Under the pieces are notes generated by a model. The model ran no database searches. It had not been told where the DNA came from and was given only the letters and a program-made list of their open reading frames with translations. From the NCBI GenBank assembly GCA_023460085.1, contig JAEWRI010000039.1:1-64000 (forward strand): a DNA stretch of 64,000 nucleotides, written 5' to 3'. The position numbers and the translations under genes are program-made. This DNA comes from Bacillota bacterium. Lineage in GTDB: Bacteria > Bacillota > Clostridia > Christensenellales > SZUA-584. Shown here one piece after another: positions 1-9,601 of this stretch (within the stretch, counting starts at the first letter, position 1; the number at the start of each line of letters is the position of its first letter).

Positions 1-156
1 TATTCATGGTGCAGCAATGGCTCCTTTCGGTAATGTTTTGTCTTGCAACTCAACAATACCCCACGAGTCCGTTCCTGCATCTTCTATTTTCAAGGTTCAG
101 TGTCCAATATGTATTGTAGTCCTACAGAGCCCCTGCGAAGCCTTTCTCCGAAACGG
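1..156. other. Left-edge non-coding stretch
   Basis: No convincing gene lies here. On the minus strand an AAAGGAG (rc of 21-27) is followed 13 nt later by an ATG (7-5) that would run off the left edge. This may be the first two codons of a divergent gene, perhaps a regulator of the glycoside genes, but the spacing is long and too little remains to judge. Confidence 0.3.
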
Positions 157-185
157 TTGAGTTTTCTTCTCCATATTGATATAAT
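157..185 (+). promoter_or_regulatory. Sigma-A promoter for the GH1/symporter pair
   Basis: TTGAGT (157-162), a 17-nt spacer and a perfect TATAAT (180-185), about 70 bp ahead of the GH1 start codon. No clear operator or cre site was recognised around it. Confidence 0.65.
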
Positions 186-259
186 CATCATGCGGTGCCG
201 ATACCGTGTTTTTCCAAACATTCATGTCAATATCGTTTTTCCCCAAAAGGAGGTTTTCG

Positions 260-1543
260 ATGGAACTCAGGTTTCCGGATACGCTGCAGCTGGGTGTTGC
301 TTCGGCGGCGACGCAGATTGAAGGCGGCGACCGAAACAACAGCTGGTACGATTGGTTCCGGCAGGGCAATATCAAGGATGGTTCCGATCCTTCTGTGGCG
401 AACATGCATTACGAGCGTTACCGCGAAGATGCTCAGCTGATGCATGACATGGGTATCCGGTACTATCGGCTGGGTCTGGAGTGGGCCCGGCTGGAGCCTT
501 CCCCGGGAGCGTTTGACCCGGAAGCGTTCGCGCACTACCGTGACGAGCTGACGCTGCTTCGCAGTCTGGGTATCCGCCCGCTGCTGACGCTGCACCACTT
601 TACAAACCCGCTGTGGTTTGAGCGCAGGGGCGCGTTCGAGCGCGCGGACAGCGTCGATATCTTTCTGCGCTTCGTGGGCAAGGTGGTGGAGGAACTGGGC
701 GACCTTGTGGAGGAGTATATCACCATCAACGAGCCTAATGTCTATGCGGTATTCGGATGGTTCATGGGCGACTGGCCTCCCGGCAAGAAATCTGTGCTGA
801 AGACATTCCGTGTGATGAACCATCTTTGCGAGTGTCACATCCGGGCGTATGCGCTGATCCACCGGATGCGCGAGGCGAAAGGGCTTTCCGGCACAAAGGT
901 GAGTTATGCGCACCACATGCGCGTTTTCGAGCCAAGGGATATGGGCAGCCTGTGGCACCGCGTCTGCACCGTGCTGATGCGGCGCATCTTTCAGAACTGC
1001 TACTCTAAAACATTCCTCACCAACCGCGCTTGCTGGCCCCTGCGCCGTGTGTTTGGTGTGGGCAAGGGCCTCTTTTGCGACTTCCATGCGGTCAATTATT
1101 ATTCGCGATCGGCGGTTTCGGGCTTTAACGAGGCCTTCTTCCCGTCTGTACCGGTGAGTGACCTTGGCTGGGAGATCTATCCTGAGGGTATCGCGCAGTG
1201 CGCGAAGGAGCTTATCGCGCTGGTGAAGCTGCCCATATACATTACCGAGAACGGCACGTGCGACAACACGGACGCCTTCCGCAGCCGGTACATCGCGGAG
1301 CATTTGAAGGTGCTGGCGGAGAGCGGACTGCCGGTGGAGCGGTATTACCACTGGTGCTTCACGGACAACTTTGAGTGGGTAGAAGGCTTCTCGGCGCGCT
1401 TTGGTATCGTTCATGTGGATTACGCGACGCAGCAGCGCACCGTCAAGCGCAGCGGGAATTTTTACTCGAAGATGATTGAAGCGCGCGGCGTGACGCAGGC
1501 AATGTGGGATGAGTACTGCGATGTGGAGTACAACGTGAAGTAA
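260..1543 (+). CDS. Glycoside hydrolase family 1 (beta-glucosidase-like)
   Basis: A 427-residue cytoplasmic GH1 (beta/alpha)8-barrel enzyme. The family motif TINEP carries the acid/base glutamate (E158), and YITENG carries the nucleophile (E330). GH1 enzymes hydrolyse beta-glucosides, beta-galactosides or their 6-phosphates; the substrate cannot be fixed from sequence. The partner gene is a non-phosphorylating GPH symporter and no PTS gene is nearby, so a free glycoside is more likely than a 6-phosphate. The start at 260 is chosen because AAAAGGAGG (245-253) sits just upstream; an in-frame ATG at 206 lacks a ribosome site. It is slightly shorter than typical GH1 proteins (about 450), but both catalytic residues are present. 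Confidence 0.9.
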   Translation: MELRFPDTLQLGVASAATQIEGGDRNNSWYDWFRQGNIKDGSDPSVANMHYERYREDAQLMHDMGIRYYRLGLEWARLEPSPGAFDPEAFAHYRDELTLLRSLGIRPLLTLHHFTNPLWFERRGAFERADSVDIFLRFVGKVVEELGDLVEEYITINEPNVYAVFGWFMGDWPPGKKSVLKTFRVMNHLCECHIRAYALIHRMREAKGLSGTKVSYAHHMRVFEPRDMGSLWHRVCTVLMRRIFQNCYSKTFLTNRACWPLRRVFGVGKGLFCDFHAVNYYSRSAVSGFNEAFFPSVPVSDLGWEIYPEGIAQCAKELIALVKLPIYITENGTCDNTDAFRSRYIAEHLKVLAESGLPVERYYHWCFTDNFEWVEGFSARFGIVHVDYATQQRTVKRSGNFYSKMIEARGVTQAMWDEYCDVEYNVK

Positions 1544-1583
1544 ATCCGGGCAGTGCCCGAATCTATAAAAGGCGGATGATAAA

Positions 1584-3092
1584 ATGTTCAATCAAATTAT
1601 TGCGTGGGCAACTGCAAACTGGATGATCCTCGCCATCGGTGCGGTCGTGGTACTGCTGCTTGCATTCACTATCCGCTACAGCGCAAGCCGCAACCGCGAT
1701 AAGAAAAACACGTTTTTCTTTGGTATGGGCACCATTGGGCGCGACATGTTCTACACGCTGGAGAGTATGTTTCTCGTGTACTTCCTCACGGAGGTGCTTG
1801 ATCTCTCTGATGCGGTGTTCGCGGTGGTGGGAAGCGTGCTTACGATACTGCGCATATTTGACGCGCTCAATGACCCCATCATGGGGTTAATCGTGGACAA
1901 CACGAAATCCCGCTGGGGCAAATATAAGCCGTGGATACTGATAGGAGCACTGACGAGCGCGGCGTGCATGGTGATGCTGTTTACACGGTTCAATGTGTCG
2001 GACGTTTGGTACGTCGCGATTTTTGCGGTGTGCTACGTCGCGTGGGATATCACCTACGGGCTTAACGACATTGCCTACTGGTCGATGATGCCCGCACTCT
2101 CTCTGGATCAGAAGCGGCGCGAGAAAATAGGTTCGTTTGCACGTATCTGCGCCAACATCGGGCTGTTTGTTACCGTGGTGGCGCTGTTGCCCGTGACGAA
2201 AGCGATTGGCGAGATGCTGCAAAAACCAGGCATCACGCAGGAGGTCGCTCAGCAGCGCGGATGGCTGGTTGTAGCGGTGGGCATCGCGGTGCTGATGATA
2301 GGCTTCCAGCTCTATACCCTGTTCGGCGCGAAGGAGTATCGGGGCGAGTTTAAGGATGAGGAAAAAACGACGCTGCGGCAGATGTTCCGCGCGATATTTA
2401 AAAACGACCAATTGCTTTTCACCGTGATTTCGATGGCGCTGTTCACCATCGGGTATGTGACCACGACGAGCTTTGGCACCTATTATTTTAAATATGCCTA
2501 TAGGGATGAGGATATGTACTCGCTGTTTGCGGCGATACTTGGCGTTTCGCAGATACTCGCGCTCATCATTTTCCCGCAGATCAGCAAGCGCATCACGCGC
2601 AAGAAGTTTTATTTCATTGCCACGATTCTCGTGTTGGCGGGCTATGCGCTGTTCTTCTTCTCACCCATGGACATGATCCCCATCGGCATCGCCGGGGTGC
2701 TGCTGTTCGTGGGCGAAGCGTTTATACAACTGCTGATGCTGATGTTCCTCTCCGATACCATCGAATACGGCCAGTGGAAGTTCGGCAAGCGAAATCAGGC
2801 CGTCACGCTTTCCGTTCAGCCGCTCATTAACAAGCTGGGCGGCGCGGCGGCGACAGGAATTATGACCTTCACGCTGCTGATTTCAGGCATTAACAGCGCC
2901 AAGACACCTGACGACGTGACGGCAACCGGGCTGCTTTGGTTGAAACTCGCGATGTTTGTTGTCCCGCTGATCTGTATCGTCGCGGGCTACATCGTCTACC
3001 GCGCGAAGTATAAGATCGACAAGGAATTTTACGATCGAATCGTATCCGACCTCGCCGCACGCGGTGAAATCACAGGCAATATCGTCAAATAA
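1584..3092 (+). CDS. GPH-family sugar:cation symporter (MFS)
   Basis: A 502-residue polytopic membrane protein of the glycoside-pentoside-hexuronide:cation symporter family (MelB/XynB-like). A hydrophobic N-terminal helix (about residues 12-30) precedes the standard 12-helix core, an extension common in clostridial members. Visible family features are the loop after helix 2 with NDPIMG, the KPWIL stretch near residue 112, and DTIEYGQWKFGKRNQA near residue 390. It lies 40 bp after the GH1 gene on the same strand with a GGCGG ribosome site, so the two probably form an operon that imports and cleaves a beta-glycoside. Substrate is unknown. Confidence 0.9.
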   Translation: MFNQIIAWATANWMILAIGAVVVLLLAFTIRYSASRNRDKKNTFFFGMGTIGRDMFYTLESMFLVYFLTEVLDLSDAVFAVVGSVLTILRIFDALNDPIMGLIVDNTKSRWGKYKPWILIGALTSAACMVMLFTRFNVSDVWYVAIFAVCYVAWDITYGLNDIAYWSMMPALSLDQKRREKIGSFARICANIGLFVTVVALLPVTKAIGEMLQKPGITQEVAQQRGWLVVAVGIAVLMIGFQLYTLFGAKEYRGEFKDEEKTTLRQMFRAIFKNDQLLFTVISMALFTIGYVTTTSFGTYYFKYAYRDEDMYSLFAAILGVSQILALIIFPQISKRITRKKFYFIATILVLAGYALFFFSPMDMIPIGIAGVLLFVGEAFIQLLMLMFLSDTIEYGQWKFGKRNQAVTLSVQPLINKLGGAAATGIMTFTLLISGINSAKTPDDVTATGLLWLKLAMFVVPLICIVAGYIVYRAKYKIDKEFYDRIVSDLAARGEITGNIVK

Positions 3093-3103
3093 TCATGCGA
3101 CCG

Positions 3104-3133
3104 AGAGGCTGTCCGAGAGGGCGGCCTCTTTTA
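3104..3133 (+). terminator. Weak hairpin between convergent operons
   Basis: AGAGGC (3104-3109) pairs with GCCTCT (3124-3129) across a 14-nt loop, followed by TTTT. It sits between the convergent symporter and alpha-galactosidase genes. The stem is short, so the call is tentative. Confidence 0.35.
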
Positions 3134-3144
3134 CTGTCATCGCT

Positions 3145-5475
3145 TCAGCGATGCCTGGTGATGAGATAAAGGCTGGAGCCGAAGTCTCCCAACAGGCGGA
3201 TGCGCGGGTTGTAATAGCAGCCGATGAACTGGTTGTTGAGGCGCAGGCCCGCGTTCAGCATGTCACCATTGCACGCGTAGGTTTCCTCGCAGTCGGCAAG
3301 GGGATACAGCTTGTTGGCGGTGCGCACAATGAAGCCGTCCGGGTTCAGCGTCACGGGAAGTATGTGCTTGACCAGCCCGCCGAAGCGCCGGATGGGGATG
3401 GTTTGCGGGCGCGTCTGAATGGTGTAGCGGCTGTCCGCGTCGAAGCCCGAAGCGGGCAGAAAGTCGTAGCCCTCCGCGGCGACCGCCTGCGTTTGGAAGA
3501 AGCCCGCCACGGCCTCGCTGCCGTCCCGCGCGGACACCTGCCAGTGCGCCTTGTTGGACTTGCGGGCAGGCAGGCGCGTGAAACGCCCGTACTGGAACGT
3601 GCGGCGGTGCGCCTTGTAGAACGCGATCTGGTCGCGCACCTCCTTTTTCTCCACAGGCGTCAGGTACTTCAAATCCAGCTCGTAGCCGAGGCAGCCAAAG
3701 CAGGACACGTTGAACCGCGTGGAGAGCTGCGTATTACGCAGGGTTTGCTGGTGAGGTGCTTCGGAGACGTGCGCGCCCATGGACGAGAGCGGGTACAGGT
3801 GCGAAAGCCCGCCCTGAATCTCCAGCCGTTCGATGGGGTCCGTATCGTCCGAGGACCACACCTGCGGCGAAAAGCACAGCATGCCGAGGTCGAACCGGTT
3901 GCCGCCCGAGGAGCAGCTCTCCAGCAGGATGTGCGGGCGGGGCCGGAAGATGCGAGAGAGGATGTCATACAGGCCGAGGATGTAGCGGTGATAGAATTCA
4001 CCCTGATTTTGCAGGAGTGAGGAATAGGCGTCGCTGATGTGACGGTTCATGTCCCACTTGACGTAGGAGATGCCCGCCTCGTCGAGGATGCGCGTGATAT
4101 TGTCCACGATGTAGTCGCGCACATCGGGGTTGCAGAGATCCAGCACGAGCTGGTTGCGCCCAAGCGCGGGTTTTCTTCCGGGGGTGGTGAGCGTCCATTC
4201 AGGGTGCGCACGGTATAAATCACTGTCCGGGTTGACCATCTCCGGCTCGAACCAAAGGCCGAAGGAAAGGCCCATGCGCCGGATGCGGTTCGCGAAGCGG
4301 GGCAGGCCTCCCGGCAGCTTGCGTCGGTTCACCGTGTAGTCGCCGAGGCTGCAGGTGTCGCTGTCGCGCTTGCCAAACCAGCCGTCGTCCAGCACGAACA
4401 GCTCTACGCCGAGGCGTTTGGCGCGTCGCGCGAGCCGCAGCAGCTTACCCTGATTAAACTTAAAGAAGTGCGCCTCCCAGTTGTTGATTAGCACCGGGCG
4501 CTCCTTGTCCTTCCAGTCGCCGCGCACGATGTGGCGGTTCACGAAGTCGTGAAAGTGGGCGCTGACGCCGCCGAAGCCGCCCGCGCTGAAGGTCATCACA
4601 GCCTCGGGCGTTTCAAACTTTTCATCCTTGCCCAGCGTCCACTCGAAGCAGTGCGGGCCCAGCCCTAAGTTGACGCGCACGATGTCCTGTGAGGAGCGCT
4701 CCACCGCGCCGTAGTGGTTGCCGCTGTACACGAGGTTAAAGCCGTATACGCGGCCGTGATCCTCACCCGCCTCCGCCTCGGCCAGCAGAAAGCCGGGGTT
4801 GTGCCGGTTGCTGCTTGCGCCTGTGGTGGACTCGTTGACATACATGCCGTACTGGATGGGGCGCGCGTGCTTATGCGCCTCGCGGATCCAGCCGCCGTCG
4901 AACGTGACCAGATTGAAGCCGAGGTCCGGCAGGTCCACCATCATGCTCATCAGCCGCCGGATAACCAGCGGGCTTTCACTGTGATTCACCAGCACCGCGC
5001 GCCGCGCAATCACGTCGGTCTCCGGGTAGACGGTGTAGTACAGCAGAAGCTCCGCGCCGGTCGTGTCCTTGAGTGTCAGCTCCAGCGTGTCGCAGTCGGA
5101 AACTTCGCCGTAGGCGTTCGGCAGGGTCTCCATCGGCACGGGGCCGGGGATGATGCAGTATGATTGATAGATGAAGTCGCTGGCAAAGCTGCCGTCCGGC
5201 ATCTTCAGCTCCGCGGGGGAGTGGCGGTAGTCGCCGCGCCCGATGCCCGACCATTCGAGCGCTATGGTGTCGAGGCAGTACACCGGGTCACTTTCGTCGT
5301 ACAGCACGCTGCTGCCGAACATCGCAGTGCGCTTTAAGGCCAGCCCCTCCGGGTCTTGCTCTGCCAGGTGCTGCCCGTAGTGCAGATGCTCCAGATGCCC
5401 GAACTTCGTGACGCGGAACCAATAACTCGTGTTTACGGTGTCCAGCCGGAACAGCCCGTTCTTCTCTGAAATCAT
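3145..5475 (-). CDS. Alpha-galactosidase, GH36
   Basis: A 776-residue GH36 enzyme removing alpha-1,6-galactose from raffinose, stachyose or melibiose. An N-terminal beta-supersandwich (about 1-320) precedes the barrel. The barrel has FVLDDGWFG and WFEPEMVNPDSDL, the nucleophile in YVKWDMNRH (D475), and the acid/base in WSSDDTDP (D543); these match the catalytic spacing of characterised GH36 enzymes. The start at 5475 is chosen because it overlaps the stop of the upstream GH13 gene (ATGA) and begins a normal GH36 N-terminus. A longer open frame up to 5649 is read-through inside the GH13 gene. No signal peptide, so cytoplasmic. Confidence 0.92.
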   Translation of the reverse strand: MISEKNGLFRLDTVNTSYWFRVTKFGHLEHLHYGQHLAEQDPEGLALKRTAMFGSSVLYDESDPVYCLDTIALEWSGIGRGDYRHSPAELKMPDGSFASDFIYQSYCIIPGPVPMETLPNAYGEVSDCDTLELTLKDTTGAELLLYYTVYPETDVIARRAVLVNHSESPLVIRRLMSMMVDLPDLGFNLVTFDGGWIREAHKHARPIQYGMYVNESTTGASSNRHNPGFLLAEAEAGEDHGRVYGFNLVYSGNHYGAVERSSQDIVRVNLGLGPHCFEWTLGKDEKFETPEAVMTFSAGGFGGVSAHFHDFVNRHIVRGDWKDKERPVLINNWEAHFFKFNQGKLLRLARRAKRLGVELFVLDDGWFGKRDSDTCSLGDYTVNRRKLPGGLPRFANRIRRMGLSFGLWFEPEMVNPDSDLYRAHPEWTLTTPGRKPALGRNQLVLDLCNPDVRDYIVDNITRILDEAGISYVKWDMNRHISDAYSSLLQNQGEFYHRYILGLYDILSRIFRPRPHILLESCSSGGNRFDLGMLCFSPQVWSSDDTDPIERLEIQGGLSHLYPLSSMGAHVSEAPHQQTLRNTQLSTRFNVSCFGCLGYELDLKYLTPVEKKEVRDQIAFYKAHRRTFQYGRFTRLPARKSNKAHWQVSARDGSEAVAGFFQTQAVAAEGYDFLPASGFDADSRYTIQTRPQTIPIRRFGGLVKHILPVTLNPDGFIVRTANKLYPLADCEETYACNGDMLNAGLRLNNQFIGCYYNPRIRLLGDFGSSLYLITRHR

Positions 5476-7091
5476 GGCGTGCCCTCCAGTTCGATGACGA
5501 TACCCTCCCACGGACGCAGCATGCCGTCGTAGCTTTGACGGGCATAGCTGGATATCACCACAGAGCCTTCGCAGGGCATACGCCTCGGCTTTGCTCCGAA
5601 GTTTAAAAGTACACGGTATGTTTTCCCGCTGTCTGTGCGATCGTAGCAAAACAGATGCTTATCCGCCGCGACAAGTCGAAACTCGCCGTATTTAAGCAGT
5701 TTGCTTCCCGCACGCAGGGTGATCATCTTCTTGTAGTAGCTGCGGATGGAGTGCGGGTCGGCTTTCTGCGCCGCCACGTTGATGCGCGTATGGTTCGCGT
5801 TGACGCCCAGCCATGGCGTGCCGGTGGTAAAGCCGCCGTTTTCGCTGCTGTCCCACTGCATGGGCGTACGCGCGTTGTCACGGGATTTGGTCTTGATCAT
5901 GCGCCAGCGGTAGGCTTTGGGCAGATGAAGCTTCTCTGCGAGCTTGTAGATATTGCGAGATTCCACATCCTGCACCTGCTCCATGGACGAAAAGTCGAAG
6001 TTGGTCATGCCGATTTCCTGCCCCTCGAAGAGGTAGGGTGTGCCGCGCAGGGTAAACAGCATCGTGGCGAGCATCTTTGCGGACTCGGCCCAGTACTGCT
6101 TGTCGTCGCCGAAGCGCGAGACGCTGCGGGGCTGGTCGTGGTTTTCGAGGTAGTTGGCGTTCCACTCCAACGCGTTCTGCCACTTCGCCACAGTCCTTCC
6201 AAAGCGGCCCGCATGGAAGCGCCGCGGAAACCACTTGACGAAGAATTGGTCGGTTTCCATGTGCTCGAACGAGAATATCATATCGAGCTCGCCCCTCTCC
6301 TCGTCGCAGAGGTCGCGGCCCATTTCGGGTGTGACAAACACAGTTTCGCCCACGGCAAAGCAATCGTAGCGGGAGAGCACATCGCGCCGGAGCGTACGCA
6401 GTATCTCGTGGCAGCCCTCCTGAGATACGTAGTGCTCGGTGCCTTTAATGAACCTTTTGCTGTCTGCCAGTGAGGACTTGCTGATAATGTTGATGACGTC
6501 GCAGCGAAAACCCGAAATGCCCTTACTCAGCCAGAAGCGCATTACGTCCTTGATCTCTTCCAGCACCTTGGGATTGCGGTAATTGAGATCCGGCTGCTCC
6601 TTGGCGAACAAGTGCAGATAGTACTCACCGCTGCGCTCATCCAACGTCCACGCACTGCCGCCAAACAGGCTCATCCAGTTGTTCGGAGGACCGCCGTTTT
6701 TCTTAGGCGGCTGCCAGATGTAATAGTCGCGACACGGGCTGCCCTTGTCGCGGCTGGCTTGAAACCAAGCGTGCTGGTCGGAGGTGTGATTGATGACGAG
6801 ATCCATTACAAGCCGGATGTCGCGCTTCTCCGCTTCCGCAATGAGCCGCTCCATATCCGCCATGGTGCCATACCGGGGGTCAATGTCGCAATAGCCGCTG
6901 ATGTCATAGCCGTTATCCGCGTCGGGGGAGCGATACAGCGGGGAGAGCCAGATGATGCCCGCGCCTAAGTCCCTGATGTCGTCGAGGTGGGCGATGATTC
7001 CGGGAATGTCTCCGAAGCCGTCGCTGTTCGAGTCCGCAAAGCTGCGCGGGTAGATCTGGTAAACCACGCGCTCCTGCCACCATTTTGCCAT
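5472..7091 (-). CDS. GH13 alpha-glucosidase (oligo-1,6-glucosidase type)
   Basis: A 539-residue alpha-amylase-superfamily enzyme. It opens with the VVYQIYPRSFADSN signature of the oligo-1,6-glucosidase/trehalulose hydrolase subfamilies. Catalytic residues are D198 (GFRCDVI), E249 (AVGETV) and D319 (ENHDQPR); the Cys before D198 replaces a more usual Met. It probably hydrolyses short alpha-1,6-glucosides, sucrose or similar sugars in the cytoplasm. It is translated from GGAGG (7100-7104) and is coupled to the GH36 gene by a 4-bp overlap. Together they could degrade raffinose-family sugars: galactose removal, then sucrose or isomaltoside cleavage. Exact specificity is not resolvable here. Confidence 0.88.
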   Translation of the reverse strand: MAKWWQERVVYQIYPRSFADSNSDGFGDIPGIIAHLDDIRDLGAGIIWLSPLYRSPDADNGYDISGYCDIDPRYGTMADMERLIAEAEKRDIRLVMDLVINHTSDQHAWFQASRDKGSPCRDYYIWQPPKKNGGPPNNWMSLFGGSAWTLDERSGEYYLHLFAKEQPDLNYRNPKVLEEIKDVMRFWLSKGISGFRCDVINIISKSSLADSKRFIKGTEHYVSQEGCHEILRTLRRDVLSRYDCFAVGETVFVTPEMGRDLCDEERGELDMIFSFEHMETDQFFVKWFPRRFHAGRFGRTVAKWQNALEWNANYLENHDQPRSVSRFGDDKQYWAESAKMLATMLFTLRGTPYLFEGQEIGMTNFDFSSMEQVQDVESRNIYKLAEKLHLPKAYRWRMIKTKSRDNARTPMQWDSSENGGFTTGTPWLGVNANHTRINVAAQKADPHSIRSYYKKMITLRAGSKLLKYGEFRLVAADKHLFCYDRTDSGKTYRVLLNFGAKPRRMPCEGSVVISSYARQSYDGMLRPWEGIVIELEGTP

Positions 7092-7137
7092 TTGCGCGCC
7101 TCCTGGAAAATAAAATGTGGGAAGCTTCTGTTCCAGT

Positions 7138-7164
7138 CTAGTATGTTTTTCCGTATTGCGTCAA
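7138..7164 (-). promoter_or_regulatory. Possible promoter for GH13-GH36
   Basis: On the minus strand TTGACG (7164-7159) is followed by TACTAG (7143-7138) with a 15-nt spacer, short of the 17-nt optimum. It is the best candidate ahead of the GH13 gene. Confidence 0.3.
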
Positions 7165-7204
7165 TGATTATTTACAGAAGTGATGTTTGTTTACATCTTT
7201 AGGG

Positions 7205-7233
7205 TAGAAAAGGAGCGGTGTGTCGTTTATAAT
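7205..7233 (+). promoter_or_regulatory. Promoter for the polysaccharide locus
   Basis: TAGAAA (7205-7210), a 17-nt spacer and perfect TATAAT (7228-7233), 53 bp before the first glycosyltransferase. It is divergent from the GH13-GH36 operon and probably starts the long transcript of the glycan cluster. Confidence 0.55.
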
Positions 7234-7286
7234 GCTTCACGGCGCAGCAGGCGCGTCAAGAATGCGTCGAATGAAGAGGTGTAAGG

Positions 7287-8345
7287 ATGAGCGAGCCAAA
7301 AGTCAGCGTGATCATGCCGGTATATAAGGTGGAACGGTATGTGGCCCGCGCGATAGAAAGCATACGGAAACAAACGCTGGAGGATTTTGAGTTTCTGATT
7401 GTAGATGACGGCAGCCCAGATGGCAGCGGCGCGATCTGTGACGCTTACGCGAGGGACGACCGCCGCATCCGCGTGATTCATAAAGAGAATGGCGGCGCTC
7501 CCAGCGCGCGCAACGCGGCGATGAAGATAGCGCGGGGCAAGTACTTCTATTTCATGGACTCCGACGATTGGGCGGAACCCGATATGCTGTCGGACATGGT
7601 GGAACTGGCCGAGCGCGTAAATGCGCAGTACGTTGTGGCGGGGTATTACATTGATACGTATTATTCCGATTCTGACTATTTAACAGTGAACCTTTCATAC
7701 CCCGATGTCGTTTATAAAAGCAGAGATGAATTTCGACAAAACGCGCATCGGCTGTTCGACAGGAATCTGCTGTATACGCCGTGGAACAAGCTGTACCTCG
7801 CGGAATACCTGAATGAGAATGGCATCACGTTTCCGCAGACTTTTTGGGACGACTTCCCGTTTAACCTGAGCGTGCTGCGCGATGTGGAGCGGGTGGCGGT
7901 GACGTCAAAGCAATATTATCACTTTATGCGCGCGCGGGCGGAGTCGGAGACGGCAAAATATGTGCCGCAGATGTACAACAAGCGCGAGGAGGAGCACCAG
8001 TGGATGCAGGATCTTTACCGCCACTGGGGCGTGGACAACGCGGAGAGCCGGGAGTTCGTGGCTCGGCGCTATATAGAACGCGTAATCGGCTGTGTGGAAA
8101 ACGTTACGAACAAACAGTGCGTGCTGCCCGCAGCGGAGAAGAAAGGTGAGATACGACGAATCATTTGTGACCCCAAGGTGGCACAGAGTCTGAAGGAAAT
8201 GCATCCGCGCTCGCTGATGATGAAGTTGATGCTGATGCCCATCCGGCTGCGCAGCGTGGGCCTTACGTATATGCAAAGCCGATTGATATCCTGGGTGAAG
8301 TCACGTAACACGCGCTTGTTTGCTTCGCTGAAAGCAAAGAGGTAA
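7287..8345 (+). CDS. Family 2 glycosyltransferase (first of locus)
   Basis: A 352-residue GT-A fold inverting glycosyltransferase. The N-terminal GT2 domain (about 5-230) shows SVIMPVYKVE, LIVDDGSPDGSG and the metal-binding MDSDDW. The C-terminal region is basic and may bind membrane lipids. It would add one sugar to an undecaprenyl-linked repeat unit on the cytoplasmic face. Donor and acceptor cannot be predicted. The ribosome site is weak (GTAAGG). It is the first gene of the polysaccharide cluster. Confidence 0.85.
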   Translation: MSEPKVSVIMPVYKVERYVARAIESIRKQTLEDFEFLIVDDGSPDGSGAICDAYARDDRRIRVIHKENGGAPSARNAAMKIARGKYFYFMDSDDWAEPDMLSDMVELAERVNAQYVVAGYYIDTYYSDSDYLTVNLSYPDVVYKSRDEFRQNAHRLFDRNLLYTPWNKLYLAEYLNENGITFPQTFWDDFPFNLSVLRDVERVAVTSKQYYHFMRARAESETAKYVPQMYNKREEEHQWMQDLYRHWGVDNAESREFVARRYIERVIGCVENVTNKQCVLPAAEKKGEIRRIICDPKVAQSLKEMHPRSLMMKLMLMPIRLRSVGLTYMQSRLISWVKSRNTRLFASLKAKR

Positions 8346-8383
8346 AGACGGACAATTCAAATGTGAACAGATGGGATAAAGTG

Positions 8384-8412
8384 TTTACACCGCGTGACTG
8401 ATATGATACCAT
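8384..8412 (+). promoter_or_regulatory. Internal promoter in the glycan locus
   Basis: TTTACA (8384-8389), 17-nt spacer, TACCAT (8407-8412), in the 177-bp gap before the second GT2 gene. It may give this AT-richer part of the locus its own transcription start. Confidence 0.4.
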
Positions 8413-8522
8413 AGGAAAAGGAAAGCATGCAGGGGCTGCATATATTAGAAATAAATGGATACTAGGGTTGAGGCTTCAAGGTGCTTCTGCCCTTTATTGT
8501 TGAGAAGGACAAGGAGGAGAGT

Positions 8523-9593
8523 ATGGATGACGGAGTGCTGATCAGTGTGGTCATGCCGGTTTACAACGTTGAGAAATATCTGGACCGGGCCGTTGAGAGC
8601 GTTCTGAGCCAGACTTACCGCAACCTTGAACTTATCCTTGTTGACGACTGCTCCCCTGATGGAAGCGGGAAAAAGTGTGACGAGTGGGCGGAACGGGACA
8701 ACCGTGTAAGGGCGGTGCACCTCGAAAAAAACGGTGGCGCGGGTAATGCGAGAAATCGTGGTATAGCCATTGCAGCTGGTTGTTATATTGCTTTTGTCGA
8801 TGCTGATGATTCCTTGGATAAAGATGCTTATACGACTATCGTCAAATCTATTCAGCATACTCCCGCTCAAGTGGTCGTTTTCGGCATAGTCGAAGAATAT
8901 TATAATCGGCGAAGTGAGTTAGTCAGAAGCAAGCCGTTTATAATTGAAGACAGAGTATATTTGAATTCAGATGAACTGCGCGCACGGATTATTACGTTGG
9001 AGTCCTCTACACTTTACGGCTATCCTGTCAACAAGCTATACGATCTTGAGTATATCCGCAAAAATAAGATATTATTTCCTGAAATCGGCTTAGCGGAAGA
9101 CCTGTTATTCAATGCTGACTTTTTTATGCATATTGAAACAATGAGGACCTTAAGTATTGCACCATACCACTATGCAAAACGGTTCGGAATGGGTGCCACT
9201 TGGCAATATACTCCTCAATACTTCAATTGGCACCGTCTGCGCGTTAAAAAATTGCTGGAGCAGCACCAATGCTGGGGAATATGCACGGAAGAAGTCCGGC
9301 GAATTCTGGGGAACATCTATTTTCGCTATATTTTCTCCGCGCTTCAGCGTAACTGCGATAAGCGCTCAGGAATGACGGCTAAAGACAGGCGAAAATGGAT
9401 AGAATCATTATACGACGATTCTCTTTATGGGGAGCTGTCGGCATACGTACAGCCGGAGAGCGCTGTTTTCCGTCTGATGGCCGGTTGGCTTCGAAAAAAA
9501 CGAACCACAACGGTGCTGGCGACGGCTCGGCTGATCTTTATGGTGAAGGGCGCAATGCCAATGCTGTTTGTGCGTCTGAAAGAAAACCGGTAG
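8523..9593 (+). CDS. Family 2 glycosyltransferase (second)
   Basis: A 356-residue GT2 enzyme with SVVMPVYNVEKYL, LILVDDCSPDGSG and the metal-binding FVDADDS. The N-terminal half is the catalytic GT-A domain; the C-terminal half is the variable acceptor region. The start at 8523 is preferred because AAGGAGGAG ends a few bases upstream; an in-frame ATG at 8481 has no ribosome site. From here to about 14.3 kb the DNA is noticeably richer in A+T than the flanks, as is usual for variable, horizontally exchanged surface-glycan genes. Substrates unknown. Confidence 0.85.
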   Translation: MDDGVLISVVMPVYNVEKYLDRAVESVLSQTYRNLELILVDDCSPDGSGKKCDEWAERDNRVRAVHLEKNGGAGNARNRGIAIAAGCYIAFVDADDSLDKDAYTTIVKSIQHTPAQVVVFGIVEEYYNRRSELVRSKPFIIEDRVYLNSDELRARIITLESSTLYGYPVNKLYDLEYIRKNKILFPEIGLAEDLLFNADFFMHIETMRTLSIAPYHYAKRFGMGATWQYTPQYFNWHRLRVKKLLEQHQCWGICTEEVRRILGNIYFRYIFSALQRNCDKRSGMTAKDRRKWIESLYDDSLYGELSAYVQPESAVFRLMAGWLRKKRTTTVLATARLIFMVKGAMPMLFVRLKENR

Positions 9594-9601
9594 GAGTAAT
9601 G

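Noticed and set aside
1..28. Start of a divergent minus-strand gene at the left edge
   Set aside because: The AAAGGAG to ATG distance is 13 nt and only two codons remain in the window, so it cannot be supported.
227..1591. A 454-codon frame opposite the GH1 gene
   Set aside because: Antisense shadow; the plus strand has both GH1 catalytic motifs and a ribosome site.
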